Below are positions 34,600 to 43,018 of a stretch of DNA of 64,000 nucleotides, one piece after another. How positions within the stretch are numbered: position 1 is the first letter of the stretch; the number at the start of each line of letters is the position of its first letter. A model generated the notes under the pieces. That model worked only from the letters and a program-made list of their open reading frames with translations, searched no databases and had not been told where the DNA came from. Position numbers and translations under genes: made by a program. This stretch comes from Actinomycetota bacterium (lineage in GTDB: Bacteria > Actinomycetota > Acidimicrobiia > IMCC26256 > JAENVU01), in the NCBI GenBank assembly GCA_016870395.1, contig VGBT01000011.1, positions 1-64,000 of the forward strand. The letters are read 5' to 3'.

Positions 34600-35453
34600 C
34601 CACGTTCCGAGCCTCGAAGCTCCACGCCACCGGCAACGACTTCGTCGTCGTACCTGCCGACGCGGCTGCGTTCACCGCTGCCGACGCCGTCGCGCTCTGC
34701 GACCGCCATCGAGGGATCGGAGCCGACGGGCTGTTGGTCCTGGGGCCGGGGGGCGACGGCGCCGACGCGACGATGACCCTCTACAACGCCGACGGTGGCT
34801 TCGCCGAGATGAGCGGCAACGGTGCCCGTTGCCTCGCCTGGGCCGCGCGCCGAGCGGGCTATGGCGAGCCGGAGCGGCTGGTCGTCGACACCGGAGGCGG
34901 TCGCCGCGTCCTCGAGCTCACGCTCGACGCCGACAAGGACGTGGCGCACGCGGTGTGCGACATGGGTCCGGTCACCTTCGAGCCGGCCGAGATCCCGCTC
35001 GCGGCGCCCAGTTCCTTCGGACTCGCTGCGGAGGTCCACGGCGTCGCGTACGACGGCGACGCCGCCGGGATGGGGAACCCCCACCTCGTCCTCTTCGTCG
35101 ACGACCCGGCCACCGCGCGCGTCGCCCAGCACGGACCGCGCCTCGAGCACGACGCTCGTTTCCCCGCACGGACGAACGTCGAGTTCGTCGCGCCGACGCC
35201 CGGGGAGCGCGATGCGCTCACGATGCGGGTCTGGGAGCGAGGCGTGGGCGAGACGCTCTCGTGCGGCACGGGCGCGTGCGCCGCGGCCGCCGCCGCCCGT
35301 CGGCGTGGGCTGGTCGGAGACCGCGTGACCGTGCACGTGCCCGGCGGCGACCTCTCGGTGCTCGTGGGGGCAACCATCCGGCTCGGCGGGCCGGTGGTGC
35401 ACGTCTTCGACGTCGACGTCGACCTTGCGGCACTGCGTCGCGAATCCCGATGA
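34596..35453 (+). CDS. dapF: Diaminopimelate epimerase
   Basis: Interconverts LL- and meso-diaminopimelate, 285 aa. The catalytic cysteine pair is Cys79 (SGNGARC) and Cys223 (SCGTGAC). KLHATGNDFVV near the N-terminus and GMGNPHLVLF are family motifs. Start ATG 34596 overlaps the miaA TGA as ATGA; in-frame starts at 34581 or earlier would extend into miaA. It overlaps hflX by four bases. Confidence 0.95.
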   Translation: MTTFRASKLHATGNDFVVVPADAAAFTAADAVALCDRHRGIGADGLLVLGPGGDGADATMTLYNADGGFAEMSGNGARCLAWAARRAGYGEPERLVVDTGGGRRVLELTLDADKDVAHAVCDMGPVTFEPAEIPLAAPSSFGLAAEVHGVAYDGDAAGMGNPHLVLFVDDPATARVAQHGPRLEHDARFPARTNVEFVAPTPGERDALTMRVWERGVGETLSCGTGACAAAAAARRRGLVGDRVTVHVPGGDLSVLVGATIRLGGPVVHVFDVDVDLAALRRESR

Positions 35454-36802
35454 GCCGGGCGCACCTCGACCGCCAGCGGCGCCGGCTCACCGCCACCGAG
35501 ACCGATCTCGGCGTCGTCCGCCAGCGCGCGCTGCTCGTCGGCACCGGTGCCGGGACCCGTTCGGCGGAGGAGGCGGAGGCCAGCCTCGAGGAGCTGGCGC
35601 TCCTGGCCGACACCGCCGGGGCCGACGCGGTGGCCTCGGAGCTGCAGCGGCGCGACTTGCCCGACCCGGCCACCTACATCGGCAAGGGCAAGGCCCGGGA
35701 GATCGCGGAGCTCGCGGAGGGGCTCGACGTCGACGTCGTGATCTTCGACGACGAGCTGTCGCCCGCGCAGCAGCGCAACCTCGAGCAGCTCTTCGAGCGC
35801 GACGTCGTCGACCGGGTGGCGCTGATCCTCGACATCTTCGCCCAGCACGCAGCCAGCCAGGAAGGCATGCTCCAGGTCGAGCTTGCGCAGCTTCGGTACC
35901 GCCTGCCGCGTCTGCGCGGCCGCGGCATCACGCTGTCGCAGCAGGGAGCCGGCATCGGCACCCGCGGTCCCGGTGAGACCCAACTCGAGGTCGACCGGCG
36001 CCGTATCCAGCGGCGCATCACGAAGCTCGAGCACGATCTGGTGCGCCTGGGCAAGATTCGAGCCACCCAGCGCAAAGCACGCGACCGGCGCGCGCTTACC
36101 ACCGTCGCGCTCGTCGGCTACACGAACGCAGGGAAGTCGACGCTGCTGAACCGGTGTACGCATGCGCACTCGCTCGTCGAGGATCGGCTCTTCTCGACGC
36201 TGGACCCGACCACGCGGCGGCTTCGCCTGGCCGGGGGTGAGACGGTGCTGCTGTCGGACACGGTCGGCTTCGTGCGACGGCTCCCGCATCAGCTCGTCGA
36301 GGCGTTCCGATCGACGCTCGAGGAGGTGTGCGACGCCGACTACCTGGTCCATCTGGTCGACGCCGGCGCACCCGAGCCCTACGGGAGGATCGAGGCCGTT
36401 CGCACCGTGCTGCGCGAGATCGGCGCGGGTGGGGTCCCCGAGCTGCTCGTCTTCACGAAGTCCGACAGGGTCTCCGGGTCCGATCTTGCGAGCCTGCTCC
36501 GTTCGCATCCCGACTCGGTGGGGTGCTCGGCTCGTACCGGCGAGGGTGTCGACGCGTTCGTGGCGCTGCTGGGCGAACGACTGCGGGCGCTCGAGGAGGT
36601 CGTGGAGCTGCGGGTTCCCTACGACCGGTGCGAGGTGCTCGCGTCGCTGCATCGGGAAGGCGAGGTGCTCGTCGAGGTCTACGAGGAGGGTGGCACGCGG
36701 GTCCGGGCGCGGCTGCCCGACGCGGTGGCGAGCCGGTACCGAGACCTGGTTGCAAACCCGCCCGCGACCGGAGAGCCCGGGGCCGCGGCCGGCGGCCGGT
36801 AG
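35450..36802 (+). CDS. hflX: Ribosome-rescuing GTPase HflX
   Basis: A 450-aa HflX-family GTPase that splits stalled ribosomes in studied bacteria. The N-terminal domain includes YIGKGKAREIAEL and the glycine-rich GAGIGTRGPGETQLEVDRRR segment. The GTPase domain has GYTNAGKST, DTVGFVRRLPHQLVEAFRST, and G4 TKSD in place of NKxD. A short C-terminal domain follows. Start ATG 35450 overlaps the dapF stop (ATGA). Its stop TAG is the first part of the dapC -10. Confidence 0.93.
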   Translation: MSRAHLDRQRRRLTATETDLGVVRQRALLVGTGAGTRSAEEAEASLEELALLADTAGADAVASELQRRDLPDPATYIGKGKAREIAELAEGLDVDVVIFDDELSPAQQRNLEQLFERDVVDRVALILDIFAQHAASQEGMLQVELAQLRYRLPRLRGRGITLSQQGAGIGTRGPGETQLEVDRRRIQRRITKLEHDLVRLGKIRATQRKARDRRALTTVALVGYTNAGKSTLLNRCTHAHSLVEDRLFSTLDPTTRRLRLAGGETVLLSDTVGFVRRLPHQLVEAFRSTLEEVCDADYLVHLVDAGAPEPYGRIEAVRTVLREIGAGGVPELLVFTKSDRVSGSDLASLLRSHPDSVGCSARTGEGVDAFVALLGERLRALEEVVELRVPYDRCEVLASLHREGEVLVEVYEEGGTRVRARLPDAVASRYRDLVANPPATGEPGAAAGGR

Positions 36803-36805
36803 TCT
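36800..36805 (+). promoter_or_regulatory. Leaderless-type -10 overlapping the hflX stop
   Basis: TAGTCT contains the hflX TAG stop; 6 nt later is GTG 36812. Confidence 0.6.
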
Positions 36806-36811
36806 CGCCGC

Positions 36812-37954
36812 GTGGCGCCGCCCGAGGGGTTCGTCCCGCCGCCGTACCCGCACGACCGTCTCGACGCGCTGCGCCGTCTGGCCGATGCTGCGCCCGGGGG
36901 CGCGGTCGACTGCTCGATCGGCAACCCCGTCGACCCGATCCCGGAGGTCGCGCTGGTCGCGCTGGCGCGGGCGGGGGCCAATGCGATGGTGTACCCCCCC
37001 ACGATCGGCACCCCCGAGCTTCGTGAGGCCGCGACGGACTGGATGGATCGCTGCTTCGGCGTGCGGATACCGGCGGACCACGTGGTCGCGTGCGTCGGCA
37101 CCAAGGAGCTCGTGGCCTCGCTGCCGCGCCTGCTCTCGTTGCGCGATCCGAGCCGCGACACCGTGCTGTACCCGGCGGTGGCGTACCCCACCTACGCCAT
37201 GGGGGCCCAGCTCGCCGGCCTGCGCGCGGTGCCGGTGCCGCTCGACGACGGCTGGCAGCCGGATCTCGCACGCGTACGCGAGGCGGACGCGGACCGCGCG
37301 CTCCTGCTGTGGACGAACAGCCCGGGCAACCCCACCGCGGCGGTCGCCGACGGGCCCCGGACCGAGGAGACGGTCGCCTGGGCGCGCGAGCGCGGCGTCG
37401 TGCTCGCGGCCGACGAGTGCTACGCGGAATTCTCAGGTGGTCCGCCCGCGACTGCCTTGCTCGCCGGCACCGACGGCGTGCTCGCCCTGCACTCCCTGTC
37501 GAAGCGGTCCAACATGGCCGGCTTCCGAGTGGGCTTCGTCGCCGGCGACGGCGATCTCGTGCGCTACCTGGGTGAGACCCGCAAGCACGCCGGGTTGATC
37601 GTCCCCACCCCGATCCAGGCCGCGGCGGCGGCCGCCCTCGGCGACGACGATCACGTCGACGACCAGCGCGCGCGCTACGCCGATCGCCGCGCGCTGATGC
37701 TGGAGGGCCTCGCGGCCCACGGGCTCGTGCACGACGGCGGTCCGGCACCGTTCTACCTGTGGCTGCGCGCCGAGGGCGCGGCCGACGACGGCTGGGAGAT
37801 CGCCGCGCGTCTGGCCGAGGCGGGCACCCTGGTCGCGCCCGGCAACCTCTACGGCCCGGCGGCGGCCGACCACGTGCGCCTGGCGCTCACCCAGCCGCGG
37901 GAACGGCTCGAGCTGTCGTTGGCGCGCCTCGCGGAGTCGGCGGCCCGCGCCTGA
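36812..37954 (+). CDS. dapC: Succinyldiaminopimelate aminotransferase
   Basis: Class I/II PLP aminotransferase, 380 aa, assigned to the succinylase lysine branch by its place between dapF and dapD. Motifs include DCSIGNPVDPIPE, YPAVAYPTYAMGA, NSPGNPTAAV, DECYAEF and the Schiff-base lysine in SLSKRSNMAGFRVGF. Start GTG 36812 lies 6 nt after the -10 and has no ribosome binding site. General aminotransferase activity is certain; the exact substrate rests on context. Confidence 0.9.
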   Translation: MAPPEGFVPPPYPHDRLDALRRLADAAPGGAVDCSIGNPVDPIPEVALVALARAGANAMVYPPTIGTPELREAATDWMDRCFGVRIPADHVVACVGTKELVASLPRLLSLRDPSRDTVLYPAVAYPTYAMGAQLAGLRAVPVPLDDGWQPDLARVREADADRALLLWTNSPGNPTAAVADGPRTEETVAWARERGVVLAADECYAEFSGGPPATALLAGTDGVLALHSLSKRSNMAGFRVGFVAGDGDLVRYLGETRKHAGLIVPTPIQAAAAAALGDDDHVDDQRARYADRRALMLEGLAAHGLVHDGGPAPFYLWLRAEGAADDGWEIAARLAEAGTLVAPGNLYGPAAADHVRLALTQPRERLELSLARLAESAARA

Positions 37955-37983
37955 ACGTTCGGCTCCGAGCGGTCCGGGCCACG

Positions 37984-37989
37984 TAGCCT
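37984..37989 (+). promoter_or_regulatory. Leaderless-type -10 for dapD
   Basis: TAGCCT, 7 nt, then ATG 37997. Confidence 0.6.
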
Positions 37990-37996
37990 GGCCCGC

Positions 37997-38824
37997 ATGG
38001 CCGACCTCGAAGCACAGATCACCGAGCTCTGGGAGCATCGCGACGACCTGGCATCGGTGATGCCCGAGGCGCAGGTCGCGGCGACCGTGCGAGAGGCGAT
38101 CGACCTGCTCGACCGCGGGGAGGTCCGGGTTGCCGAGGTCGTCGACGGCGAAGTCGTCGTGCACCAGTGGGCGAAGCTCGCGATCCTGCTGCTGTTCCGC
38201 ACCACGAAAATGAGCGTCGCCGAGGTGGGGCCGTTCGAGTACCGCGACAAGATCCCGCTCAAGCGCGACTACGAGGCCGCCGGGGTGCGGGTCGTGCCTG
38301 GGGCCTCGGCTCGGTGGGGCGCGTACCTCGCGCCCGGAGTCGTGATGATGCCGAGCTACGTGAACATCGGCGCGCACGTGGGGGCCGACACGATGGTCGA
38401 CACCTGGGCGACGGTGGGATCGTGCGCCCAGATCGGGGCGCGCGTGCACCTCTCCGGTGGGGTCGGCATCGGAGGGGTGCTCGAGCCACCGCAGGCCGCG
38501 CCCATCATGGTCGGCGACGACGCGTTCATCGGGTCGCGCTCGATGGTGGTCGAAGGCGCGCGCGTCGGCACCGGTGCGGTGCTGGGCGCGGGCACGATCC
38601 TCTCGGGCTCCGTGCCGGTGATCGACGCCGAGACCGGCGAGGAGCTGCATCGCGGCGTCGTTCCCGACTGGACGGTCTGCGTCACCGCGACCAGACCGCG
38701 GGCGTTTTCGGGAGGCGAGTTCGGGTTGCCGTGCGTGCTGGTGATCAAGCGGCTCACCGAGGGCGAACGCCACGACAAGGCCCAGCTCAACGAGGTCCTC
38801 CGCGAAGGCGGCGTGACCACGTGA
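37997..38824 (+). CDS. dapD: Tetrahydrodipicolinate N-succinyltransferase
   Basis: Trimeric left-handed beta-helix succinyltransferase, 275 aa. The hexapeptide core contains MMPSYVNIGAHVGADTMVDT, WATVGSCAQIG and HLSGGVGIGGVLEPPQA. Length and motifs follow the E. coli-type DapD rather than the longer mycobacterial form (about 317 aa), which is unusual for this phylum. dapE follows 82 nt later. Confidence 0.94.
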   Translation: MADLEAQITELWEHRDDLASVMPEAQVAATVREAIDLLDRGEVRVAEVVDGEVVVHQWAKLAILLLFRTTKMSVAEVGPFEYRDKIPLKRDYEAAGVRVVPGASARWGAYLAPGVVMMPSYVNIGAHVGADTMVDTWATVGSCAQIGARVHLSGGVGIGGVLEPPQAAPIMVGDDAFIGSRSMVVEGARVGTGAVLGAGTILSGSVPVIDAETGEELHRGVVPDWTVCVTATRPRAFSGGEFGLPCVLVIKRLTEGERHDKAQLNEVLREGGVTT

Positions 38825-38906
38825 GCGAGCGTCCGCGAGGCGGGTATCCCGCCGAGCAGCGAGCGTGGCCCGAGCGGCCCCGGCTGCAGGCCGGAGAGCG
38901 GGAAGG

Positions 38907-39989
38907 ATGACCGGTCCGGCCCTTGCCGTCGACCTGCTGGCGCTCACCGAGCAGCTCTGCGCCGTCCCGTCGGAGAGCCTGCACGAGACGGCACTCGCCG
39001 ACCTGGTGGAAGCGCGCCTGCGCGAGCGCGCGTCCGGGCTGCGCGTGGATCGCCAGGGCGACAACGTGGTGGTCCGCACCGAGCTCGGACGCGAGCAGCG
39101 GGTCGTGCTCGGCGGCCATCTCGACACCGTGCCGGCCAACGGCAACGAGCGGCCGCGACGGGCCGACGACGTGGTGCACGGTCTCGGCGCGGCCGACATG
39201 AAGGGCGGCCTCGCGGTGCTGCTCGCCCTGGCCGAGGCGTTGCACCGGGCGCCGGAGTCGGCGCGCTTCGACGCGACGCTCGTGTTCTACGCGGCCGAGG
39301 AGATCGCCGAGGAGCACAACGGCCTGCGGGAGCTGTTCGCCGAGCGGCCGGCGTGGGTCGCTGGTGACCTGGCGGTCCTGCTCGAGCCCACGGGCGCATG
39401 GGTCGAGGCAGGCTGCCAGGGGACGCTGCACGTGCGGGCCACCTTCCGAGGTGCGCGGGCCCATTCGGCCCGGCCGTGGACGGGGGTCAACGCGATCCAT
39501 CGTCTCGCCGACGTGTTGGCTCGGATCGCGGCACACGAAGCCGACACGGTCGACCTCGACGGCCTGGCCTACCGGGAGTCGCTGCAGGTCGTGGGGATCG
39601 AGGGGGGAGTGGCGAACAACGTCGTGCCCGACCAGGCGTCACTCCTGGTCAACCGACGGTTCGCTCCGTGCTACTCGGTCGAGGAGGCGACGCTGCAGGT
39701 GCGCGCGCTGCTCGCCGGTGCCGACGAGATCGAGGTCGTGAACGCGTCCCCGGCTGCGCCGCCGAACCTGTGGGACCCGCTGGTGGCCGAGCTGATCGGG
39801 ACGTTCGATCTCGGTGTGCGACCCAAGCTCGGATGGACCGACGTGGCGCGCTTCGCGGCAGTTGGAGTTCCTGCCCTCAATTTCGGGCCGGGCGACCCGG
39901 CGATCTCGCACACCGCCGACGAGCACGTCACCCGTGCGTCGCTCGAGAGCTGCTATGCCGTGCTGGGCCGCTTCCTGGGTGTGGCGTGA
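38907..39989 (+). CDS. dapE: Succinyl-diaminopimelate desuccinylase
   Basis: M20-family zinc hydrolase, 360 aa from ATG 38907. Metal and catalytic motifs are GGHLDTVPANG near residue 70, HGLGAADMKGG near 91 and YAAEEIAEEHNG near 130. The dimerisation domain contains GARAHSARPWTGVNAIH. The C-terminal HTADEHV supplies the last metal ligand. An in-frame GTG at 38865 would add 14 unsupported residues; GGAAGG and GAGAG precede 38907. Completes the dap series. Confidence 0.92.
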   Translation: MTGPALAVDLLALTEQLCAVPSESLHETALADLVEARLRERASGLRVDRQGDNVVVRTELGREQRVVLGGHLDTVPANGNERPRRADDVVHGLGAADMKGGLAVLLALAEALHRAPESARFDATLVFYAAEEIAEEHNGLRELFAERPAWVAGDLAVLLEPTGAWVEAGCQGTLHVRATFRGARAHSARPWTGVNAIHRLADVLARIAAHEADTVDLDGLAYRESLQVVGIEGGVANNVVPDQASLLVNRRFAPCYSVEEATLQVRALLAGADEIEVVNASPAAPPNLWDPLVAELIGTFDLGVRPKLGWTDVARFAAVGVPALNFGPGDPAISHTADEHVTRASLESCYAVLGRFLGVA

Positions 39990-39999
39990 CGAGCCGACG

Positions 40000-40668
40000 A
40001 TGACCCTGCGGGTCGAGCCGCGTGACGCGGTGCGGGTGGTGCACTGGGAGGACGGCGACAACCGGGTGAACCACGCGTCGATGCAGGCGTGGCACGAGCT
40101 GCTCGACGAGCTCGAGGACATCGACGAGCCGTTCGCCCTGGTCGTGACGGGCGCGGGGAAGTTCTTCTCGAATGGGTTGGACCTCGACCGGTTTGCGGCC
40201 GTGCCTGACGAGGCCGGACCGACGGTCGAGGCGCTGCAGCGACTGTTCGGGCGCCTCCTGCTGTTCCCCGCGTACACGGTGGCGGCGATCAACGGGCACG
40301 CGTTCGCGGCCGGGGCGATGCTCAGCTGCGCGTTCGACGCCCGGGTCATGCGCGAGGACCGAGGCTACTGGTGCCTGCCCGAGGTCGACCTCGGCCTGCC
40401 GCTCAGCGAAGCGATGGCGGCGGTGGTGACCGCGCGCCTGCCGGCGCCGGCGGCGCAGGACGCGATGCTCACCGGTCGTCGGTACGGCGGCCCCGCGGCC
40501 CTGGCGACCGGGATCGTGTCGGCCGCGGTGCCCGAGGCGGAGGTCCTCGACGTCGCCGTGGCGCTCGCGGCCGAGGTCGCGACGAAGGACCGCCGGGTGA
40601 TCGCGGAGCACAAGCGGCTCCTCTTCGGCGCGGCAGCCGAGGTGTGCGGCTACGCGCCCGGACGCTGA
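40000..40668 (+). CDS. Enoyl-CoA hydratase/isomerase-family protein
   Basis: A 222-aa crotonase-fold protein. The oxyanion-hole segments are SNGLDLDRFAAV near residue 55 and INGHAFAAGAMLSCAFD near 95. It is short, like enoyl-CoA isomerases, and the hydratase Glu pair is not obvious (PEVDLGLPLSEA). It starts 10 nt after dapE. The role is probably in fatty acid catabolism; reaction unresolved. Confidence 0.83.
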   Translation: MTLRVEPRDAVRVVHWEDGDNRVNHASMQAWHELLDELEDIDEPFALVVTGAGKFFSNGLDLDRFAAVPDEAGPTVEALQRLFGRLLLFPAYTVAAINGHAFAAGAMLSCAFDARVMREDRGYWCLPEVDLGLPLSEAMAAVVTARLPAPAAQDAMLTGRRYGGPAALATGIVSAAVPEAEVLDVAVALAAEVATKDRRVIAEHKRLLFGAAAEVCGYAPGR

Positions 40669-40702
40669 GCCGCGGGTCGAGCGCCCCTCGCGCGCGTGAA
40701 CC

Positions 40703-40708
40703 TATGGT
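40703..40708 (+). promoter_or_regulatory. Leaderless-type -10 for the PNPOx-fold gene
   Basis: TATGGT, 6 nt, then GTG 40715. Confidence 0.5.
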
Positions 40709-40714
40709 GGCGCG

Positions 40715-41224
40715 GTGCACGAGACGCCTGAGGACCTGGTCGCGCTGCGGGACCTCCTCGACCGCAGCTACGAGCTCGGGGGCGTGCACCTCCACGAGGT
40801 GATCACCCCGGAACGGCGCCTCGACGCCGCCGGCGTGGTCGAGCGGCTGCAGGGCATGTGCCTGCTCTCACTGGCAACCGTCACCGCCGACGGGCGACCG
40901 CTCGTGGGACCGGTCGACGGGATCTTCTACCGGGGCCACTGGTACTTCGGGTCGTCGCCGGCATCGGTGCGGTTCCGCCACATCCGGGTCCGGCCCGCCG
41001 TCAGCGCGACGCACCTGCCGGGGGAGGAGTACTCGGTCACGGTGCACGGGCGGGCCGAGATCATCGACGTCGCCAGCCCGACCCAGGCCGGGTTCCGCCG
41101 GGCGCTGCTCGACGTCTACGTGCCCCGGTACGGCCCGGAGTGGGAGACCTTCCTCGACTCGGGGCCGGTCTACGCGCGCATCGACGCCGACCGGATGCTC
41201 ACGTTTCAGATGCCCCCGGAGTGA
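40715..41224 (+). CDS. Pyridoxamine 5'-phosphate oxidase-fold flavin/F420-binding protein
   Basis: A 169-aa split-barrel protein. CLLSLATVTADGRPLVGPVD near residue 50 and FYRGHWYFGSSPASVRFRHI match the PNPOx-like family, which in actinobacteria includes many FMN- or F420-dependent oxidoreductases. The cofactor and substrate cannot be assigned. It is monocistronic by its own -10. Confidence 0.75.
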   Translation: MHETPEDLVALRDLLDRSYELGGVHLHEVITPERRLDAAGVVERLQGMCLLSLATVTADGRPLVGPVDGIFYRGHWYFGSSPASVRFRHIRVRPAVSATHLPGEEYSVTVHGRAEIIDVASPTQAGFRRALLDVYVPRYGPEWETFLDSGPVYARIDADRMLTFQMPPE

Positions 41225-41255
41225 TCGATTGGCGTGCTGCCAAGCTGCGCACGAA

Positions 41256-41261
41256 TAGGGT
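41256..41261 (+). promoter_or_regulatory. Leaderless-type -10 for the small membrane protein
   Basis: TAGGGT, 6 nt, then GTG 41268. Confidence 0.5.
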
Positions 41262-41267
41262 TGGCGG

Positions 41268-41591
41268 GTGGCATACATCGATGTGGACAGCGGCTCGGCG
41301 ATTGCATCCTTGGTCGCGCTCCTGTTCATTGCAGCCGGGATCACGACGCTCGTGCTCGCGATCGTCGTCGTCGTCGACACCGGACGACATCCCGAGGCGG
41401 TCTGGGCGCAGGCCGGTCAGAACCGGATCGTGTGGATCGTGCTTCCACTCGTCCTCTTGGTGGTGTGCGGTGTGGCAAGCCTCGTTGTGAGCATCGTCTA
41501 CTTGACGTCGATCAAGAAGAAGCTGATCGCCATCGAGGAGGCCGGAACAGGGCAGTCCGCGACCTCCGGTGGTGACATCCCGTCGGCGTAG
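41268..41591 (+). CDS. Small two-helix membrane protein, unknown
   Basis: A 107-aa protein with two clear hydrophobic segments (SLVALLFIAAGITTLVLAIV and IVLPLVLLVVCGVASLVVSI) around a short polar loop, and a polar C-terminal tail. I recognise no family. The leaderless-type -10 and good codon structure support it as a gene. Confidence 0.65.
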   Translation: MAYIDVDSGSAIASLVALLFIAAGITTLVLAIVVVVDTGRHPEAVWAQAGQNRIVWIVLPLVLLVVCGVASLVVSIVYLTSIKKKLIAIEEAGTGQSATSGGDIPSA

Positions 41592-41643
41592 ATCAACCCG
41601 AACGCAGATCTGCGGCATCGATCGCGGCCCACTTCGGCGGCGC

Positions 41644-42033
41644 CTATGGGAGCAGCGGCATCCCGCGCTCGTCGAGGGTCCACCCGGGGTTGTGGGCGAC
41701 CTCCCAGCAGTGTCCGTCGGGGTCGGCGAAGTAGCCCGAGTAGCCGCCCCAGAACACCGACTCGGCTGGCTTCAGGATCGTCGCGCCCGCCCCCGCGGCC
41801 GCGGTCATGGCGGCGTCGACGGCGTCCGGGGACCCGAGGTTGATCGCGAGCGCGACCCCGGAGAAGCCGCTGCGCTCGGGGGAGAGGTGCGCATCGGCCG
41901 CGAGCTCGGTGAGAGGGAACAGCGCGACCACCGGTCCGGCGGTGCGCAGGAACGTGACGGCGTCGTTCGAGTCGGCGCCGAGTTCCCAGCCGAGCGCTCG
42001 GTAGAACGCAGTCGCGCGCCCGAGATCGGCCAC
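41644..42033 (-). CDS. VOC/glyoxalase-fold protein, N-terminus in doubt
   Basis: Vicinal-oxygen-chelate protein, 129 aa from GTG 42033. RATAFYRALGWE, and WGGYSGYFADPDGHCWEV near the end, are family motifs. The same frame continues upstream as RVSLVTPGVADLG, the expected first beta-strand, but has no start codon. A GTG at 42074 (MTVRARVSLVTPG) would be in frame if the (CG)6 run at 42054-42065 were one unit shorter. Lies 14 nt downstream of lexA in that reading, so possibly lexA-linked. Confidence 0.7.
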   Translation of the reverse strand: MADLGRATAFYRALGWELGADSNDAVTFLRTAGPVVALFPLTELAADAHLSPERSGFSGVALAINLGSPDAVDAAMTAAAGAGATILKPAESVFWGGYSGYFADPDGHCWEVAHNPGWTLDERGMPLLP

Positions 42034-42088
42034 CCCGGGGGTGACGAGGCTGACGCGCGCGCGCGGACCGTCACGCGAGCGTCGACGC

Positions 42089-42757
42089 TCAGAGGCGCCG
42101 CAGGACGGTGACGACCTTGCCGTAGACGGTGACCTCGGCGGGGTCGAACACCATGTCGGACAGGGCGGGGTTCGCCGGTCGCAGGACGATCTTGCCCTTG
42201 CGGCGCAGGAAGGTCTTGACGGTGGCCTCCTCGCCGGGGATGCCGGCGACGACCGTGTCGCCGTTCTCGGCCGTCTCCTGCTGGCGGACCACCACGTAGT
42301 CGCGATCGAAGATGCCCGCCTCGATCATGGAGTCGCCCCGGACGCGCAGCATGAAGAGCTGTCCGTCGCCGGTGAGGTCCTCGGGGAGGGGGTAGGACTC
42401 CTCGATGTTCTCCGCGGCGAGGACCCCGGTGCCCGCCGCGACGTCGCCGACGAGCGGGACGTGGCGGACCGGGCGGCGGTCGACCGCCGCCCCCGAGCTC
42501 GGGTCGAAGCTGACCTCGAGGGCGCGGGGCTTGGTGTGGTCGCGCCGCAGATAGCCCTTGTCCTGCAGGGCGGCGAGGTGGGCGTGCACCGTGGAGCTCG
42601 AGGAGAGGCCCACGGCCTCGCCGATCTCGCGCACGCTCGGTGGGTAGCCGCGCTGGCGAACCTCGGCGTCGATGAACTCGAGCACCTGGCGCTGGCGGGG
42701 GGTGAGCGCCTGGAGCTGGTGGAGCTCGGCGCGTTGGGTGGTTCGGCGGGTCGTCAT
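42089..42757 (-). CDS. lexA: SOS repressor LexA
   Basis: Self-cleaving repressor, 222 aa. The N-terminal winged helix (LTPRQRQVLEFIDAEVRQRG, then VREIGEAVGLSSSSTVHAHL) binds DNA. The linker holds the expected Ala-Gly cleavage site in GDVAAGTG. Catalytic residues are Ser143 (GDSMIEAG) and Lys181 (ATVKTF). The start is 6 nt after a TATTTT -10, and up to three LexA boxes lie upstream, so it should repress itself and the divergent LysM gene. Confidence 0.96.
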   Translation of the reverse strand: MTTRRTTQRAELHQLQALTPRQRQVLEFIDAEVRQRGYPPSVREIGEAVGLSSSSTVHAHLAALQDKGYLRRDHTKPRALEVSFDPSSGAAVDRRPVRHVPLVGDVAAGTGVLAAENIEESYPLPEDLTGDGQLFMLRVRGDSMIEAGIFDRDYVVVRQQETAENGDTVVAGIPGEEATVKTFLRRKGKIVLRPANPALSDMVFDPAEVTVYGKVVTVLRRL

Positions 42758-42763
42758 GACGGG

Positions 42764-42769
42764 AAAATA
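42764..42769 (-). promoter_or_regulatory. Leaderless-type -10 for lexA
   Basis: Minus-strand TATTTT, 6 nt, then ATG at 42757. A degenerate LexA box fills the region just upstream. Confidence 0.55.
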
Positions 42770-42772
42770 TCA

Positions 42773-42786
42773 CGATCAGGCGTTCG
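42773..42786 (-). promoter_or_regulatory. Degenerate LexA box 3
   Basis: Minus strand CGAACGCCTGATCG: one perfect half-site, two mismatches in the other. Lies between -35 and -10 of lexA. Confidence 0.4.
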
Positions 42787-42789
42787 GGG

Positions 42790-42803
42790 CAAACATCTGT
42801 TCG
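42790..42803 (-). promoter_or_regulatory. LexA box 2
   Basis: Minus strand CGAACAGATGTTTG: one mismatch to CGAAC-N4-GTTCG. It overlaps the -35 position of lexA. Confidence 0.6.
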
Positions 42804-42811
42804 AAAAATCC

Positions 42812-42841
42812 TTGACTACGAACGGACGTTCGTGGTTGGCT
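42812..42841 (+). promoter_or_regulatory. LysM-gene promoter with perfect LexA box
   Basis: TTGACT (42812-42817), LexA box CGAACGGACGTTCG (42819-42832) and TTGGCT (42836-42841) reproduce the recA promoter layout, with the box in the spacer. Confidence 0.8.
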
Positions 42842-42962
42842 GGCACCGAAGAGGCGGTTGCCGGGCCTCGGGCGGAGGGGCCGGGTGGCGGCAGGTGCGC
42901 CGGGTGTCCGGTCGCTTCCGTTCGAGTGGTTGCGGTCGGCGCCCTGTCCAGTTCGCAATGGA

Positions 42963-42983
42963 TGTCACACCCCCGTGGTTCCC
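42963..42983 (+). promoter_or_regulatory. LysM-gene leader motif shared with recA
   Basis: TGTCACACCCCCGT directly followed by GGTTCCC. It begins 130 nt downstream of the LexA box and ends 35 nt before the start codon, so it should be in the mRNA leader. Confidence 0.6.
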
Positions 42984-43018
42984 TGCGGGTACGGACTTCC
43001 CCCCACCAGGAGACCCAG

